Assembly: GCA_007115705.1 (NCBI GenBank)
Contig: QXEO01002091.1
Location: 682,001-746,000 of the forward strand
Direction of reading: 5' to 3'
From: Dactylis glomerata
Taxonomy: Eukaryota > Streptophyta > Magnoliopsida > Poales > Poaceae
Length of the DNA: 64,000 nt
How positions within the stretch are numbered: position 1 is the stretch's first letter; the number at the start of each line of letters is the position of its first letter. Under the pieces are notes generated by a model. That model worked only from the letters and a program-made list of their open reading frames with translations. It was not told the DNA's origin and searched no databases. The position numbers were made by a program, and so were the translations under genes. Shown here one piece after another: positions 1 to 11,314 of this stretch.

Positions 1-369
1 GTCATATCCTCATGTATACATGGGGAGTTATCAATAAGTATATGACCATCATCTAAAGCATTATCATATAGGATATCCAAGCAACACTCATTATTATCAA
101 TAATTACACTAGTAGCAGAAGGGCATGGATTTCCAAAAATGACAATTAAGTTTTTGAGTTTGAGTGTTAATTACTATCATCATTGAGAGGTTCCAAAACA
201 TCCCCAAGCTTAGGTTTAATCATATCTTCTTCTTTCCCCTCCTCACATATTTCCTCTTCCATGCTTACGTTTTCATCATATTTTTCCTACAAAACATTAG
301 TACTTTCCATGGCAGCAAGAGTTCTTTATTTATATTTAATAACATAAGCATTATTACTAAATTCATTTA

Positions 370-761
370 TGCGGATTTGGAGGATAACATATAGGTGACG
401 TTATCATACGAGCCTCTTTACTAGTTTCAAGTTTTTCATTAATAAGAGAGTCTAGCTCATGGACTCTAGTATAAGCAATATACTTCTCAACCTGTTCTAT
501 ATTATGGCACAAGAGTCTACTCTTCCAATAAGAAGCAATTATAGGATCACTATTATGTTTGTATTAATAATGAGAGTGTTTATAGCATTCTCTAGTGCAG
601 CAAGTTACATCATGTAGTTCACAAAAATCAACAGCTAAAGGGTTGAGATGTCTAAGCAATTCATCCATTCTTTTTTCGTCCTTGGTTGATCGATAATTAT
701 TATAAGCTTTCATAATCTCAACATAATTATCAACCACAAAGATACTATGGATTTCCTCCAT
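370..761 (-). pseudogene. Gypsy gag N-terminal fragment, frameshifted
   Basis: The minus strand opens with an ATG at 761 and reads 65 codons (MEEIHSIFVVDNYVEI at the start, then a TKDEKRMDELL segment and a CELHDVTC segment) to a stop at 564. Just beyond it another frame continues with gag-like sequence (YWKSRLLCHNIEQVEKY and a VHELDSLINEKLETSKEA helix) to about 370, so a frameshift near 565 splits one reading frame. The position, about 270 bp downstream of a primer-binding site, is where gag starts in Triticeae Gypsy elements. I assign it from position and composition; no zinc knuckle is in view. It is not functional as it stands. Confidence 0.55.
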
Positions 762-1028
762 GGTTTAGTATGTAAAAACAAGGACTACACTAATTTTTAT
801 GGATTTTTTGTATAGTAAAAGTAAAGACAAAACTGATAGTAAATTAAACTAAGATGCAAAAATAAACTAGAAACAAACTCACAACCAAATAAGTTAAAGA
901 AGTAAACCCCTCCAAGCTTAGATGTTTATAAGATATAAAACAAGCTAAAATTAAAAAAATGCAAGATGCAAAACTAAAAGTAAAACTAAAGTCTAGTGCA
1001 CACAAGAATAAAAGTTTAAGCGCCACGC

Positions 1029-1046
1029 TCCCCGAAAACGGCACCA
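1029..1046 (-). other. Primer-binding site, tRNA-Asp-like
   Basis: On the minus strand this reads TGGTGCCGTTTTCGGGGA, which differs at three positions from the tRNA-Asp-complementary site TGGCGCCGTTGCCGGGGA used by many Triticeae Gypsy elements. It sits 4 bp from the LTR edge at 1051, which fixes the orientation as minus. Confidence 0.75.
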
Positions 1047-1563
1047 GAAATGTACTTGATAACCCTCAAGAGCAGGGGATCACTGTAGCACCTCTCAAGA
1101 AGTATGAGTATCGATCCGTAGGAGCAAGACGGAAAATCTATTACTCTCTCCAACTAGAGTGTCATAATTCTAGTTGTTTATGCACTAAATATTTTAAAGT
1201 AACAAAGGAGGTTAATTTAATGCAATAAAGTAAAAGGTAACAAAACAGTAATAAAAGTGTCCATGGGTTCATGGTTCACTCAAGACAAGGAGTTTGCGCT
1301 AATGGAAACAATGAACATGGGTTCATGGTTCACTCAGTACTCTCTCTCTATCTATGGTGATGATAATGTATTAAATGATAAAATTAAATATAAGTCTCAT
1401 ACTATAATGATAACTATATAGCGGCTATATATGCTAAAACACATAGTCAAAAGAAGTACCCATATGTGTTCCGGGGTCACCCTTGTAGTAAGGCCCACAG
1501 CATGGACAAGTCACTCCACTACGTCATACTTCTCCCTTTTTATCCCCAGATAAAAGATGTTTT

Positions 1564-3370
1564 TGAAGGAATTATGCCCTAGAGGAAAATAATAAAGGGT
1601 TTATTTGCATATTCCAAAGAGTTTGTAATAAGTTTAATAGTGTGCTATAACTGTGTTGATCCGGAGACACCGATACACATGTGGTATTAAACAAACAGAG
1701 TCCCTAGTACAACCTCTATAATAGCTCATTGGACAACTGATGATTGTCTCTAGATCATGTGACAAATGCGTCAATTGACAATGGGGTTCATGCCATTGTG
1801 TAAATGCCATGAAGGACATACCCAACATTATTATGTAACACGATCATGTCACAATGTTCATGTTACAATAATAATAAATGTTCTGACCTAATCCTTAGAC
1901 CGTGAGGTCATTACGATAATCACTACATCTAGAGGCTGCTTTGATTGCATCAACCGTCTTCACGTAACTGGTTGACTAAAAAGGTGTATATTGGGTATGC
2001 CAAAGGAGTAGGTTGAGGAGTGTGAACCAAGAGCGGGATTTGCTCATCCAAGTGACGGAAGATACTCTGGGCCCACTCATTTAGATCCATCCAATATTGC
2101 AACATGTGACTAGGTCACGGGGGATGGAATATCACGAGAACAAGTTGAATAGCACTATCGGTAATGAGATTGAACCAGGTATGGAGATACATTGGATGTT
2201 GATGCTGACGATCAAACCTCGGATATTGCAAGTATCACAGAAGCAAAAGGAATAGGACTTTAACATTTACGGCAACGACAAATTCCTTTGTGGAAATAAT
2301 AGGGATCATTACGGATGTCCAGATCCGATTGATGATCATTTACCGGAGAGGATTCTCGGTAATGTCTTGAATATTCCCGAGTCGTATGGTAACTCAAATT
2401 AAGGGTGCGATGATATTAAGATGTTTCTGGAATTGTCAATGAGTTGACAGGAGGAAACCGGAAAAGTTCCGCGGAGATCCGAAAGTTGTTCGGAGGGTGC
2501 CGAAAGGAGTTTCAGAGCTACGGGAATTAAATAATAAGTAAATAATGTTAATTAATGTAATTAATATTAAAAATACTTATTTATTTAATTAAATAAAGGA
2601 AACCCACCTTAATGCGCTCCTACAGGAGGGGAGCCCAATAAGGCCTAGGCGCCCTCCTTATTAGATAAGGGGAAGGGGGCACCCTAGGGCTTGGCCATGG
2701 GCCAAATGGGGCCCATGGGGTGGCCAGCCAGGGCATGGCTGCCCATGGTGCCATATCCCACCTCCCTTTAGTCCCATATTGCTAGTTGGATGAGATGTGT
2801 CCCATCCCTCTACCTATATAAACTATAAAGGAACACCTAGAGGAGAGTTTGACATAAGTGGATTGAGGGAGTTCCTAGAAGAGCTCTCCTCTCATTTCCC
2901 CTATGCGCCACCTCTCTTCCTCTTTCCCTCTTGCTCATCTCCCTTGTTTGGAGTCGTGCCAGCGAGTTAGAGGATTCTCCTCATACCGAACGCCGTATGG
3001 CTACCGGATTCTCCAGTCCAAATACTTCTGCACTGGTGGACTGGATCCGGAAGGAATCATGGTGCGCCATACGTGTGGGAGTACTATGAAGTACTCCACG
3101 TGCGGCACTATGTCATTGCACCGGTGCCGTCGCAGTGGCGTCATGGCGCGAGGCGCCGTGGCATTGATACGACAAGTTCTTCATGACCTTGAGGTCGGCT
3201 ACATCGGCTTCATCATCAACGCCTGTGCGGGGGCGTAATCCCCGCGATCGGTCTATGAGGGTATGTGTCCGAGTGTCAGTTAATCGTTACAACATTACTA
3301 GATAGATAGTTCTGGGCAATTCGGGGTTCCGTAGGGAATAATTTTTTATTATTTGCACCGAACCCCAACA
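1564..3370 (+). mobile_element. Solo LTR of a Copia element (BARE/Angela/WIS-type superfamily)
   Basis: The 1,807 bp unit starts TGAAGGAATTATGCCCTAG, close to the LTR start of BARE1/WIS/Angela-type Copia elements, and ends CCGAACCCCAACA. It is flanked by a perfect 5 bp target duplication GTTTT (1559-1563 and 3371-3375). No internal region or second LTR is present, so this is a solo LTR left by recombination between the two LTRs of a full element. The approximately 1.8 kb length is normal for this group. A TATA box lies at 2813. Confidence 0.9.
2813..2825 (+). promoter_or_regulatory. TATA box of the solo Copia LTR
   Basis: CCTATATAAACTATAAAG lies about two-thirds of the way through the LTR, the usual place for the U3 promoter in this family, in the same orientation as the LTR. 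Confidence 0.6.
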
Positions 3371-4300
3371 GTTTTCTAAACCGTTTTTGTCGCTCGATGC
3401 TTATGTTGGCTATCACCTTAGACACCCTTTACCCACATACATCATACTCTTAAAGAAAACATATCCTAAGTACTAGTGCAATAATTTATAAATATTTGTG
3501 CTTTCACAACTCTCCCATCTACCTACACTTGGTGGTGTCAAGCACCTCATGACATGATAAACAAGGCATTATGCATAGATAAATTCATTACATGTGTCAT
3601 AGGTGTAATTTCATAGTATGACAAACCACAAAGTCTCAAAACAACAATAGATGCATACCAAATATTATCTCATAGCACAATAACCACCATATAAATTACA
3701 TAGATAGTTCCATAATCATGCAAGGCACATCATATGGACTTTACAATGACAACACATAGAGAGATTGGACCAATTTACCACCACAAACCCATAGTCCAGG
3801 GGGTGAACTACTACCCTCTCATGGTGGAGAGCAAGGAGGAGGTGTTGGTGAAGGAGGAGAAGTGGCCGGAGGCGATTCCAGCAATGGTTCCCCCTCCAAT
3901 CTTCGTTCGACGACTAGCAACAACCCCTGTTTTGTGTTTTTCATGATTCTCCGCTGCCTCCTCTCGGGAACGCCTGGGGGACCCTTTTTTATAGTTGGGC
4001 GCTGGGCACTCTCGTGGTTCGCGAGAAGGAAAAATGACTAATCTTTTGTTACATCTGGCACGAGATGAAAAAGAGAGAGCTTTGTCTATCGATGAATAGC
4101 AGATTGACGGTGCTCTTGGCATTGCTTTGTTTTTCTCTCCTTTCCTATCTGCGAGTACCGATCCTTTTGTTCAAAATTTCTTCGTTTGTACCGAACCGCT
4201 TGCAGAATCAAATCTTGTTCCACAAGATCCTATATCAGCTATACATCCTCCTTGCATTTATGCCAGAGACATCGCCAGTGCTACGGACTTGGGTTATGTA

Positions 4301-4624
4301 GATAAAAAATGATGAATGGGATTGTGGCACTCCACTCGACGCCAATGCGGAAGGATGCCGCCGAAAAGAATGGAATGCTGCTTCGCTCTGCTGGATGTGT
4401 CGGATCACATATAAGAAGCTCGCTCTTTACCCGATCATTCAATTATTTTGTGGGCGGTGCGCCTGCTCTATTGTTGCATAGCAATAGAAGCCTGCTCATG
4501 CTGCTTTGGTGGTGCTTTTTTGCCTTCTCTTCACTCTGGATATGAGCGCTAGTGGACACAAGGAGGGAGCAGGCGAAGTGTGTCGTTCATAATGGAAATA
4601 AAGACACCACTACTTCACCTCTTT
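4301..4624. other. Unassigned stretch
   Basis: The sequence between the Gypsy LTR and the LARD relic has short open frames on the plus strand but no recognisable domain. It may be the U3 end of the Gypsy LTR. Confidence 0.3.
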
Positions 4625-6340
4625 GTTGGACCACTGGCGTGAATACAGTGGTCTCTGACCAGGAATAGGAACCATTTTGAATTTGGATCTTGACATGTAT
4701 CTCGTACAGCTTCAAAGTCCTGTCACTTGGAACTGTCCGTAACCGGGGACACAACTAAGTATTTAATTTGAACACTCTGTAGAGGTCATGCACTTTTTCC
4801 ATAAGACTCAGTCAGCCCTTTTATCCATAACACTCATTTTGCTCAAATGGTCAGGTGAAGACTAAGACGAGACCTTTCAAAAGCAATCCCTTAGACTGGC
4901 ATGAACTCGCTCCATCCTACCATCATCTACCACCCTCTGTCCATTTGGCTAAGTTCTCGCAGCTTAGTTGGTCAAGACAGGGCCCATATGATTTGTGGTT
5001 GCACTAGAAGCTTCATGACTTGAACATCTCCAATCTCTCTGTTCCTGGGTGGCCGTCCTCCAAGTGAGATACGCGCGACCGCCATGGAGATGACTTTGGT
5101 GTAACCACTCAACATAATCCTCTTACCACTTCCACCCAGGTGTTTCATTAACTTAGTTGTTTTCCTTAGGTTTTCCAAAACATAGTTTTCAGCTCTAGCA
5201 AAACATGTGTATTTCCCTTCCCCAAAACTTATAGAACGACTAAGCAATCTATATCTGTGATAATTCCACCAAGGAAATGCAAAGGAAAACTAATAAGACT
5301 CATAAAAACTTAGCACAACTCGTAAACAACCTACTCATGCCACATCTATTAAGAAAAACTACAAGTGATTAAAAACAGTAGGATATCATGATGGTGACAC
5401 TTGCCTTGGTGAGGAGAGGAGTTGGTGCACTCGTCACAAAAAAGCACTCGTTGCCCTCAACACAATATACAAACAAGATTCACAATCATAAACACATGGC
5501 AACCATAAGGACAAAACATGAATGCAATACGTGGGTTAGACATGAAAAAGACATTTAGCATGTTTTCTGGTTGTAACTATATGCATGATGCCATGGGTAA
5601 ACTTTAGTAATGTTTAAATAATTCAAAACATTTTCTAACAATAGGGAAAGCCTTAATACTAAATAAAACTGAAAATAATTTTATAGATACCAATATTTTT
5701 GGTTCTGGTGCTACTGTATAGAGGGTTCCATTTGCTGCTAATAGCAAAAAGAATCACCCAAAAATATTATGTAGAACTAATTTATAGTCAAAATACTCTG
5801 TTTGAGTTTCTACAAAAGCCTAATGCATGCTATATTGCCAATAATTTGATGCGGCGCAACCATTAATGTAGAGATATGAGAGGACACGGGAATGGGGAGC
5901 ACCACTGCGGCCGGCAACTGAGGGAAAGGGCAGAGTCGTACGCCGGTTGGGAGTATGGGCGGACGGAGTAGTGGCGACGCGGCCCCGGCAGCGAGGAAAG
6001 TCGATACATGAGGGGATCTGCAGCAGGTCGGAGGTGACAGGGTGGCGCCGATGTATTGACCGGTGGCGATGCTAGAGAAAATTTGTTCCTGAACATGTGT
6101 CGGTTTTGGGACGGGGATGAACAGAATGAATGCGCTTCCTGTGGTTCTTTTCGTTGCTATCGGTATCAGCTCAGAACCTATCGCCGGAGCGCATGTAGGA
6201 GCCAGCTTTAAGTGTTGCTATATATAATCTGTAGCAGTAAACGACCAGTAGACCTAAAACCAAGTGAACAGTACCCGGCACAAAAATTCAACGTGGTGGT
6301 GATGTTCTTTCTAACCAACCCACAACCCCTTGACCCCTTC
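4625..6340 (-). mobile_element. Diverged relic of a LARD-type LTR
   Basis: From about 4720 to 5170 the sequence follows the same order of short matching blocks as the LARD LTR at about 41930-42330. Shared blocks include GTAACCGGGGACACAACTA against ATAACCGAGGACACGGCTA, a GGTCAAGACAGGGCCCATA block, TTCCTGGGTGGCC, and CCACCCAGGTGTTTCATT. A GC-rich block near 5860-6080 corresponds in position to the GC-rich LTR section at 44650-45250. Substitutions and indels are heavy, so this is a much older copy of a related family. The edges are approximate, and the match right of 5430 rests on composition and order only. Confidence 0.6.
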
Positions 6341-6660
6341 GATCTAGCCTCCGCATAACTCTTGTCACATGTCGGCTGTCACCAAGCCGAGCTCAAGGCT
6401 CAAGCATGCCTGGGTAGGCTTTTTAGCAAAAGTCTAATAGGCTTGCAAGACAAGGGTAGATTAGGAAAATAGAGTTACATTTTGATGACAATCTAGCCTA
6501 CAACTCCTAGAAAAACTTGCCGCTGGAGAATTGGCTGGCCAGTGCCAGTTTTGAGAAAATCCGATATCAATGTGTTAGTCATGGGACCTGTTTGGGAACT
6601 TCTTTCTATTAATTTTGATAGAAATTCAATTCGCTGTTATAGACTTGTAGTCTTATTAAT
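6341..6660. other. Unassigned stretch
   Basis: No coding signal or repeat is recognised between the LARD relic and the Mutator-like element. Confidence 0.3.
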
Positions 6661-6829
6661 GAGTAAATGGCATGGGCGGTCATAGAACTTGCAGCGCCGG
6701 TCAATAAATTTGAAAAACAGATAAATCGAATCACTGAACTTGTCATTTGTGTGCACCCCTGGTCACAAAATGTTTTACTGACCGGTTTTTACCGAATATT
6801 TGCAGAAACCCCCCTAATTAATTCTTGGC

Positions 6830-7310
6830 AGTCCAACTACATGGGCGACGACAACTCGTGACAACCTCCCCACGGAGGACCTTCGCAGGCTGCAGCTCAT
6901 CTTGGGCATCCCGTCGCTGTCCCAGCAGCTGGCCAAGGCAGCCCCCACGCGCGCGCCCCTTGCGCCAGCGCAGCCTGGGTATGGCGGCGCCCGTGTCCGT
7001 GCCGACAAGGTGCGTAGCAAGCGCCCCCACATCACACCGTGCAACTCGTTCGCCCGCCGGCGCCGGTCTCGCTCTCGCCGCCCTCCCAGGCGTTTGCGGT
7101 CATCTTGCCCTCGGAGTCCGGCACGGCTTTCCCAACCTTTCCATATAAGAGGCCCGCGAAGACTTCTAACAAGGAGGCATCGGCCACGGCGGCACCAATG
7201 AGCGTCGCGGCATTGGCAGCGGCGGAGGGCACGAAGTGCCTGCACTTTGAGACCGACAAGACGCCGCAGTGGCGGACAGGTCCAACAGCACCTCCTCCGT
7301 CCCACTAGGC
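6830..7310 (+). pseudogene. Captured fragment of a plant GATA zinc-finger transcription factor gene
   Basis: The reading frame at 7197-7300 contains KCLHFETDKTPQWRTGP, matching the first half of the plant GATA finger, where the family has CLHC...TDKTPQWRTGP followed by a second Cys pair. Here the second Cys of the first CxxC is Phe, and the second half of the finger is missing, because the frame runs into PTAPPPSH and a stop. Upstream, in two different frames, there is N-terminal-type sequence of such factors (a VRSKRP stretch near 7010, then a Pro/Ser-rich linker and KRPAKTSNKEA), so at least one frameshift separates the parts. DNA binding is not expected. The fragment lies wholly inside the Mutator-like element. 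The GATA finger call is strong; the upstream extent is inferred. Confidence 0.75.
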
Positions 7311-8010
7311 TTCCTCCGTCCTACCGCTTCGCCCTCCCCGTTCTCCGTACGCTCGCCGCTCGGGAGACACTGCCTAGCATCTCAATGCCCCCATAGCGCG
7401 CTCTGTCTCTGTCGACCTCTGGCTAGAAACATGCGACGCCGGAAACCACCAGTGGAGCGCGGCATGGAAGCCGGGAGCAACACATGTAGTGGTGATCGGG
7501 GGCAGCGGAGACAGGTTACCCGTCCAGGGGCTGGGGCACGCTGGGCAAGCAGCGCGACGGACAATTGCTCGCCGGAGATGATGGCGAAAAAGTGTTTTTG
7601 GGCAAGGCGGGCACCGTTCTTGGCCTCGATATTAAGGCAGAAGGTGAGGTCCATCCAGTGTCACCTAGGACCGTTGTGACACATCGGAGACACATCTGGG
7701 ATGATCTCCTCGAGCCTGGCCGCGACCTCGTCGGCCGTCACCTCACCTTAGTCCCTCTGTTGTAGCTCGCGCTGGAAATTTAGGACGCATGCCGCCTCTT
7801 TGTCACAAGTTGCAGCTCGGCACCTCCTCTTTCGCAGTGCAAGTGTGCGACCACCACCTGCAACCCCGGTCTTGCCAACGGCAAGGTTTGATCGCCTCCT
7901 CCATCGTCGGGAGCTGGCTCAGCACCAAAAGGAGGAGCATAGACAGGTCACGCTGGACCCAATGTTTTTTCAAATCTGGTTTACCCCTTGTTGACTCCCT
8001 CTATTTGTAA
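7311..8010. other. GC-rich interior of the Mutator-like element, second possible captured fragment
   Basis: Codon-like composition continues after the GATA fragment, with open frames on both strands (for example minus 7654-7382). I recognise no domain, and the true strand cannot be decided by eye. Confidence 0.3.
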
Positions 8011-8210
8011 CAGAACAACTTACTAGGGGGGTTCTACAAATATTCAGCCCGCTCTGACCCTTAGATGATGCGTGCGAGATCAAAAACCATTTTGTGACCA
8101 CGGTGCACACGAATAACAAGTTCAATGACTGGTTTATCTATTTTGCAACTTTAGTGACTTATTAAATGCACCTACACTGCAAGTTCAGCGACCATCGGTA
8201 CCATTTACTC

Positions 8211-8872
8211 CTCCTTGATGCATCGAGCCCTGGGTGAGAAAATTTTTGTTCGATACTACAACGCAGCGGGTAATCTTTTGATGGATCTGCTATAGTTGAT
8301 TTAATAAGTTTTGCGTCATAGATTGTATTATGTACCTCCTTGGGCTGCAACTTTTCCTTCGGGTAACAATATAAGTGAAATGTTTGTGACCCCAAATCTG
8401 CATATATGGATGTTTTTATCACTCTATTTACATTTTACAAATAACCTTGATTATCTCAACAAATAATAGTATAGATACAATTAGCTCACTTGCATAGTTT
8501 TTTTATCTGTAGAATTGCAAATGGGTGGAGTAGTGGGAGAGATCATCATGGCATCCTTGCTCGGGGTCACACACCTGCTCTATCGTTGATGATCGTCATC
8601 CACAAGTAGCATCAGCACACAAGATCAACTTAGGAGAAATACTGATGGGATGGCTCTTCAGTGCGGTGGAACAAGAGATGAATTGGGTTGAGACACTAGA
8701 GAAAAGGTGGCCTGTTGAGGTGGAGATGATTAAGAGGCGAAGAGCTGAAATGGCGCGTTTCACAGGGAGTTCGACTGAATATTTACGTGTATTTTATTGC
8801 GACATGTAATTTTTTTGATAAGCCGTAGCAACGTACAGGTATTCAGGTATTAATATGTAAAACTAAAAATTT
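8211..8872. other. Unassigned AT-rich stretch
   Basis: No gene or element is recognised between the Mutator-like element and the tandem duplication at 8873. Confidence 0.3.
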
Positions 8873-9266
8873 AATGGCAAATACATCTTATACCCAATTT
8901 TACAACATAATCAATATGATGAGACTATAATATAACTAAATAATGATATTATGCATTGTAGATATGATATCATAAACAGTAGTATCATATACATGATTAA
9001 TAACTTCCTATTGTGCCTAGTCTTAATAACTGGAAGAGTAGCCATAACAATCATCCACTCGATGACCATTAATGGCAAATACATCTTATACCCAATTTTA
9101 CAACATAATCAATATGATGAGACTATAATATAAATAAATAATGATACTATGCATTGTAGATATGATATCATAAACAGTAGTATCATATACATGATTAATA
9201 ACTTCCTATTGTGCCTAGTCTTAAGAACTGCAAGAGTAGCCATAACAATCATCCACTCGATGACCA
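8873..9266. repeat. Tandem duplication, about 198 bp, two copies, including the 3' end of the DUF3615-like gene
   Basis: AATGGCAAATACATCTTATA starts copy 1 at 8873 and copy 2 at 9071. Both run through the same sequence to CATCCACTCGATGACCA (copy 2 ends near 9266). Only a few bases differ. Copy 2 holds the stop codon and last coding bases of the neighbouring minus-strand gene; copy 1 is an extra 3' end downstream of it. Confidence 0.9.
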
Positions 9267-11132
9267 GTCTCGTATAATGTTCCATCCTCTGGGTGCTTCA
9301 GCTCTTCATGACAAGCATAGCAATACTGGGTGTCAATACGAATTTCCATGCCACGATAGCCATCATTGCCTTTGATGCCGCAAACTCCACCTATAAAAAT
9401 AACATTAAAAGTGGGACAAAATATAGGAAAATGACATAAACTCTGATTAAAACTGACCTGTGCTTTCTTTTTCTTCCAAAGAAACTATGCATGTAGGTAC
9501 ATATTTTAAAAGGTTGCGATCATTACATAGCTCTGCAAAGAAGAATTCCTCCTTTGATTCCTCCAGACTGCTTTTGGCTGTGAAGTTTACATGGCCATAA
9601 AAGCCCCTTGGATCCATGATGGCGGAACTAGTGATTGCTTTGATGAGCTTGTACTTGATCTAGCAAGTATATTTCCAAATAAAAGCAAAAACAAGATAAA
9701 ATAAATAGTATATATATATATGTGCCACACACACGTGTGTAAGATCAATTAAATAGAGAAACAATAAGTGTGAAGACGTAATTTAACATCTACCAAGATC
9801 ACACAAAAAGCACATACTGTTACACTGATTTTATTCAAAGAGCGAGGATAAAGTCCATTGCTAAATGCTACATTGGTAGGACCCATTATTACCACGCTTG
9901 GACAGATTGTATTAGTTGTGATACTCAAATACTACAAAGAACCATCGACCAAAGTTCAATTTAATTTATATTTACCATTAAAACTAAACAGTTCTATTGA
10001 GCCGGGAAAGAGGCTAAGGTGTAAATAACATACCATGTTATTTTCTTGACTGTTGTAGAAGTCGAGTGCGGCTGTTGCATATTGGTTACTTTGCCTTTCC
10101 ATATCTTCCTTCGAGAAAGTTTCAATATCACAATTATAATCAAAGTCATCCGCGATGAGGAATCCAGGACTGTGCCGATTGTTGTCATCCGAGATGTAGG
10201 CTGTTGCATACTGATTACTTTGCCTTTCCATATCTTTCTTCGAGAAAGTGTTGTCATGATCATCATTATAATCAAAGTCATCCGCGATGAGGAATCCAGG
10301 ACTGCGTCGATTGTTGTCATCCGAGATGTAGGTGCTCACACCACGCTCATCGGGAAAGTATTCACACGTGGTATCAATCCTAAATTAATGTAGTTGATGA
10401 AAAAAAAAGTTAGACAAGAGCTCATAGATATCTATTATCATTATGTTCCCAAATATAAAACAATTTGGGAGTTCCATTTGAACTCCCAAAATATTTTTCA
10501 CTCCCTCCATTCCTTGATATAAGGTGTATAGTTTTCTCGCACCAATATTAACGCACATGCTAAAAGTGTAAATTTCATTGCTTTTAGATGTTAATATTTC
10601 TAGATAATCGACATGAGACTAGAGGAAAAATAGGAAAACCTTGGAACCCTCTCTCTCCTAATCAGATTGACTTCTAATATAGTGTAGCAAACCCCACAAA
10701 TCCCGCAGTAAACCTTATATTTCGAAAAATTTCACAGAAAACTATACACCTTATATCAAGGAACGGAAAAAGTATATTTTTTTCTGAAAAGTCAAAAGTA
10801 AAGTTTGACTAAACTTTTAGAAAAAACTACCAACAACAATAATTTTATTATATACCATGTAAAAATATATTTTATGATGTTCTAACCATACAGATTTTGT
10901 AATGTACATGTTAATGATTTATTCTATAAAAAATTAAACTTTGGATAGTCTGACTTTTTAGAAGAAAAAAATGCAAACCTTATTCATTGGAAAGTAGTTA
11001 TCTGTATCTTCTATGTAAACATTTAATTACTACATAGTGCGTATGAGGAGCGTACCCTGGAAGTCCAAAAGGTGGTGAGGTAGGAGAAAGATATTCCGGA
11101 TCCAAAGGTGGAGGAGGAGGAGGAGCGCTCCT
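9221..11132 (-). CDS. DUF3615-like plant gene of unknown function, spliced (start not fixed)
   Basis: Four coding exons read in one continuous frame on the minus strand: 11132-11056, 10379-10034, 9659-9458 and 9390-9221, with GT/AG introns between them. The joins keep phase (LPG|IDTT, QENNM|IKYK, EST|GGVCG), and a TAA closes the frame at 9221. Segments typical of the plant-expanded DUF3615 family are visible: ALDFYNSQ, then GFYGHVNFTA, an FFAEL block, and a Cys-bearing tail (GVCGIKG, QYCYACHEEL). The first visible exon is Pro-rich. The start codon is uncertain: a non-coding exon probably ends at 11470, and the exon at about 11314-11178 can supply upstream coding sequence without an obvious ATG. 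Exon 10379-10034 contains an internal in-frame duplication. The function of this family is unknown. Splice sites are inferred by eye. Confidence 0.6.
10071..10331 (-). repeat. In-frame tandem duplication inside an exon (129 bp plus 132 bp)
   Basis: Units at 10071-10199 and 10200-10331 encode 43 and 44 residues, each with ISDDNNR.SPGFLIADDFDY followed by FSK.DMERQSNQYATA. They differ by one codon and a few substitutions, and the reading frame is preserved through both. Confidence 0.9.
10501..10772. mobile_element. Stowaway-like MITE in the gene's intron
   Basis: The terminal inverted repeat CTCCCTCCATTCCTTGATAT at 10501 is mirrored by ATATCAAGGAACGGAAAAAG at about 10753-10772. The right side is followed by TA, whereas the left flank is CA, so the TA duplication is imperfect. 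It lies in the intron between 10379 and 11056. Confidence 0.8.
10775..10960. mobile_element. Part of a second MITE, related in sequence to the one at 31149
   Basis: The segment holds AAAGTCAAAAGTAAAGTTTG near the left and TCTGACTTTTTAGAAGAAAA near the right, an inverted arrangement also seen inside the MITE at 31149-31405. Exact ends are not found. It directly abuts the MITE at 10501. Confidence 0.5.
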
Positions 11133-11177
11133 CTTGTACAGTACGGCCGTCATGTATGATCGATGTTGTTATCGGCC

Positions 11178-11314
11178 TTACCTCACTGCTCCCAGCTAAC
11201 TGATAAAGCTCAACTTCATTAGCAGTAGTACATATATGCAAGAATATGAATACGCGGTGGTCGAATTGACATGGCGGTGATTGAATTGAAATTACTTTGA
11301 TTATCAATCCTAGC
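11178..11314 (-). other. Candidate upstream exon of the DUF3615-like gene
   Basis: An acceptor (CTGCAG) precedes 11314 and a donor (GAG|GTAAGG) follows 11178 on the minus strand. The frame ending NEVELYQLAGSSE joins in phase to the next exon (RSAPPPPPP). It has no clear start codon in that frame and contains a short alternative ATG frame (MSIRPPRIHI...), so it may be partly untranslated. Confidence 0.4.

Larger units (their letters stand above)
1..1050 (-). mobile_element. Internal region of a minus-strand Gypsy LTR retrotransposon (5' part)
   Basis: This stretch lies directly inside the LTR that begins at 1051. Read on the minus strand, the order is LTR, primer-binding site, an AT-rich leader (about 1028 to 762) and then a degraded gag. 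The rest of the element runs off the left edge of the window. The arrangement fits the Sabrina/WHAM-like Gypsy elements common in Triticeae, but the exact family is inferred. Nothing else is recognised in 1-369. Confidence 0.7.
1051..4300 (-). mobile_element. LTR of the minus-strand Gypsy element, interrupted by a solo Copia LTR
   Basis: The left edge (TG at 1051) is set by the adjacent primer-binding site. The LTR continues to 1563 and resumes at 3376 after an inserted solo LTR. A minus-strand TATA-like box (AACTATAAAAAAGG) lies near 3990. Sequence around 3790-3900 (a 'CCATAGTCCA' stretch followed by a GGAGGCGATTCC block) resembles the LTR at 61402-62986, so the two belong to related families. 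The right edge is not resolved; 4300 is approximate. Confidence 0.55.
6661..8210. mobile_element. Mutator-like element with long inverted ends and captured gene DNA (Pack-MULE)
   Basis: The left end (GAGTAAATGGCATGGGCGGT) and the reverse complement of the right end (GAGTAAATGGTACCGATGGT) begin a diverged inverted repeat of roughly 200 bp. Both arms share blocks such as GAACTTGCAG, TTCGTGTGCACC/TTTGTGTGCACC and GGTCACAAAATG. The next 9 bp outside each end (CTTATTAAT and CTCCTTGAT) match at 6 of 9 positions, compatible with an eroded 9 bp target duplication. The interior is strongly GC-rich, unlike the AT-rich ends, and holds a GATA-factor fragment. No transposase is present. Long terminal repeats plus captured gene DNA define a Pack-MULE. 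Confidence 0.75.

Noticed and set aside
3734..4122. Open frames on both strands considered as a gene
   Set aside because: The sequence resembles the LTR at 62400-62500 and carries a minus-strand TATA; best read as LTR.
4065..4301. Hydrophobic plus-strand 78-codon frame resembling a membrane protein
   Set aside because: Opposite strand to the Gypsy LTR's promoter and overlapping it; single short frame without context.
6814..7305. 163-codon minus-strand open frame, Arg-rich
   Set aside because: Shadow of the GC-rich plus-strand GATA-factor fragment; composition is frame-shifted low complexity with no domain.
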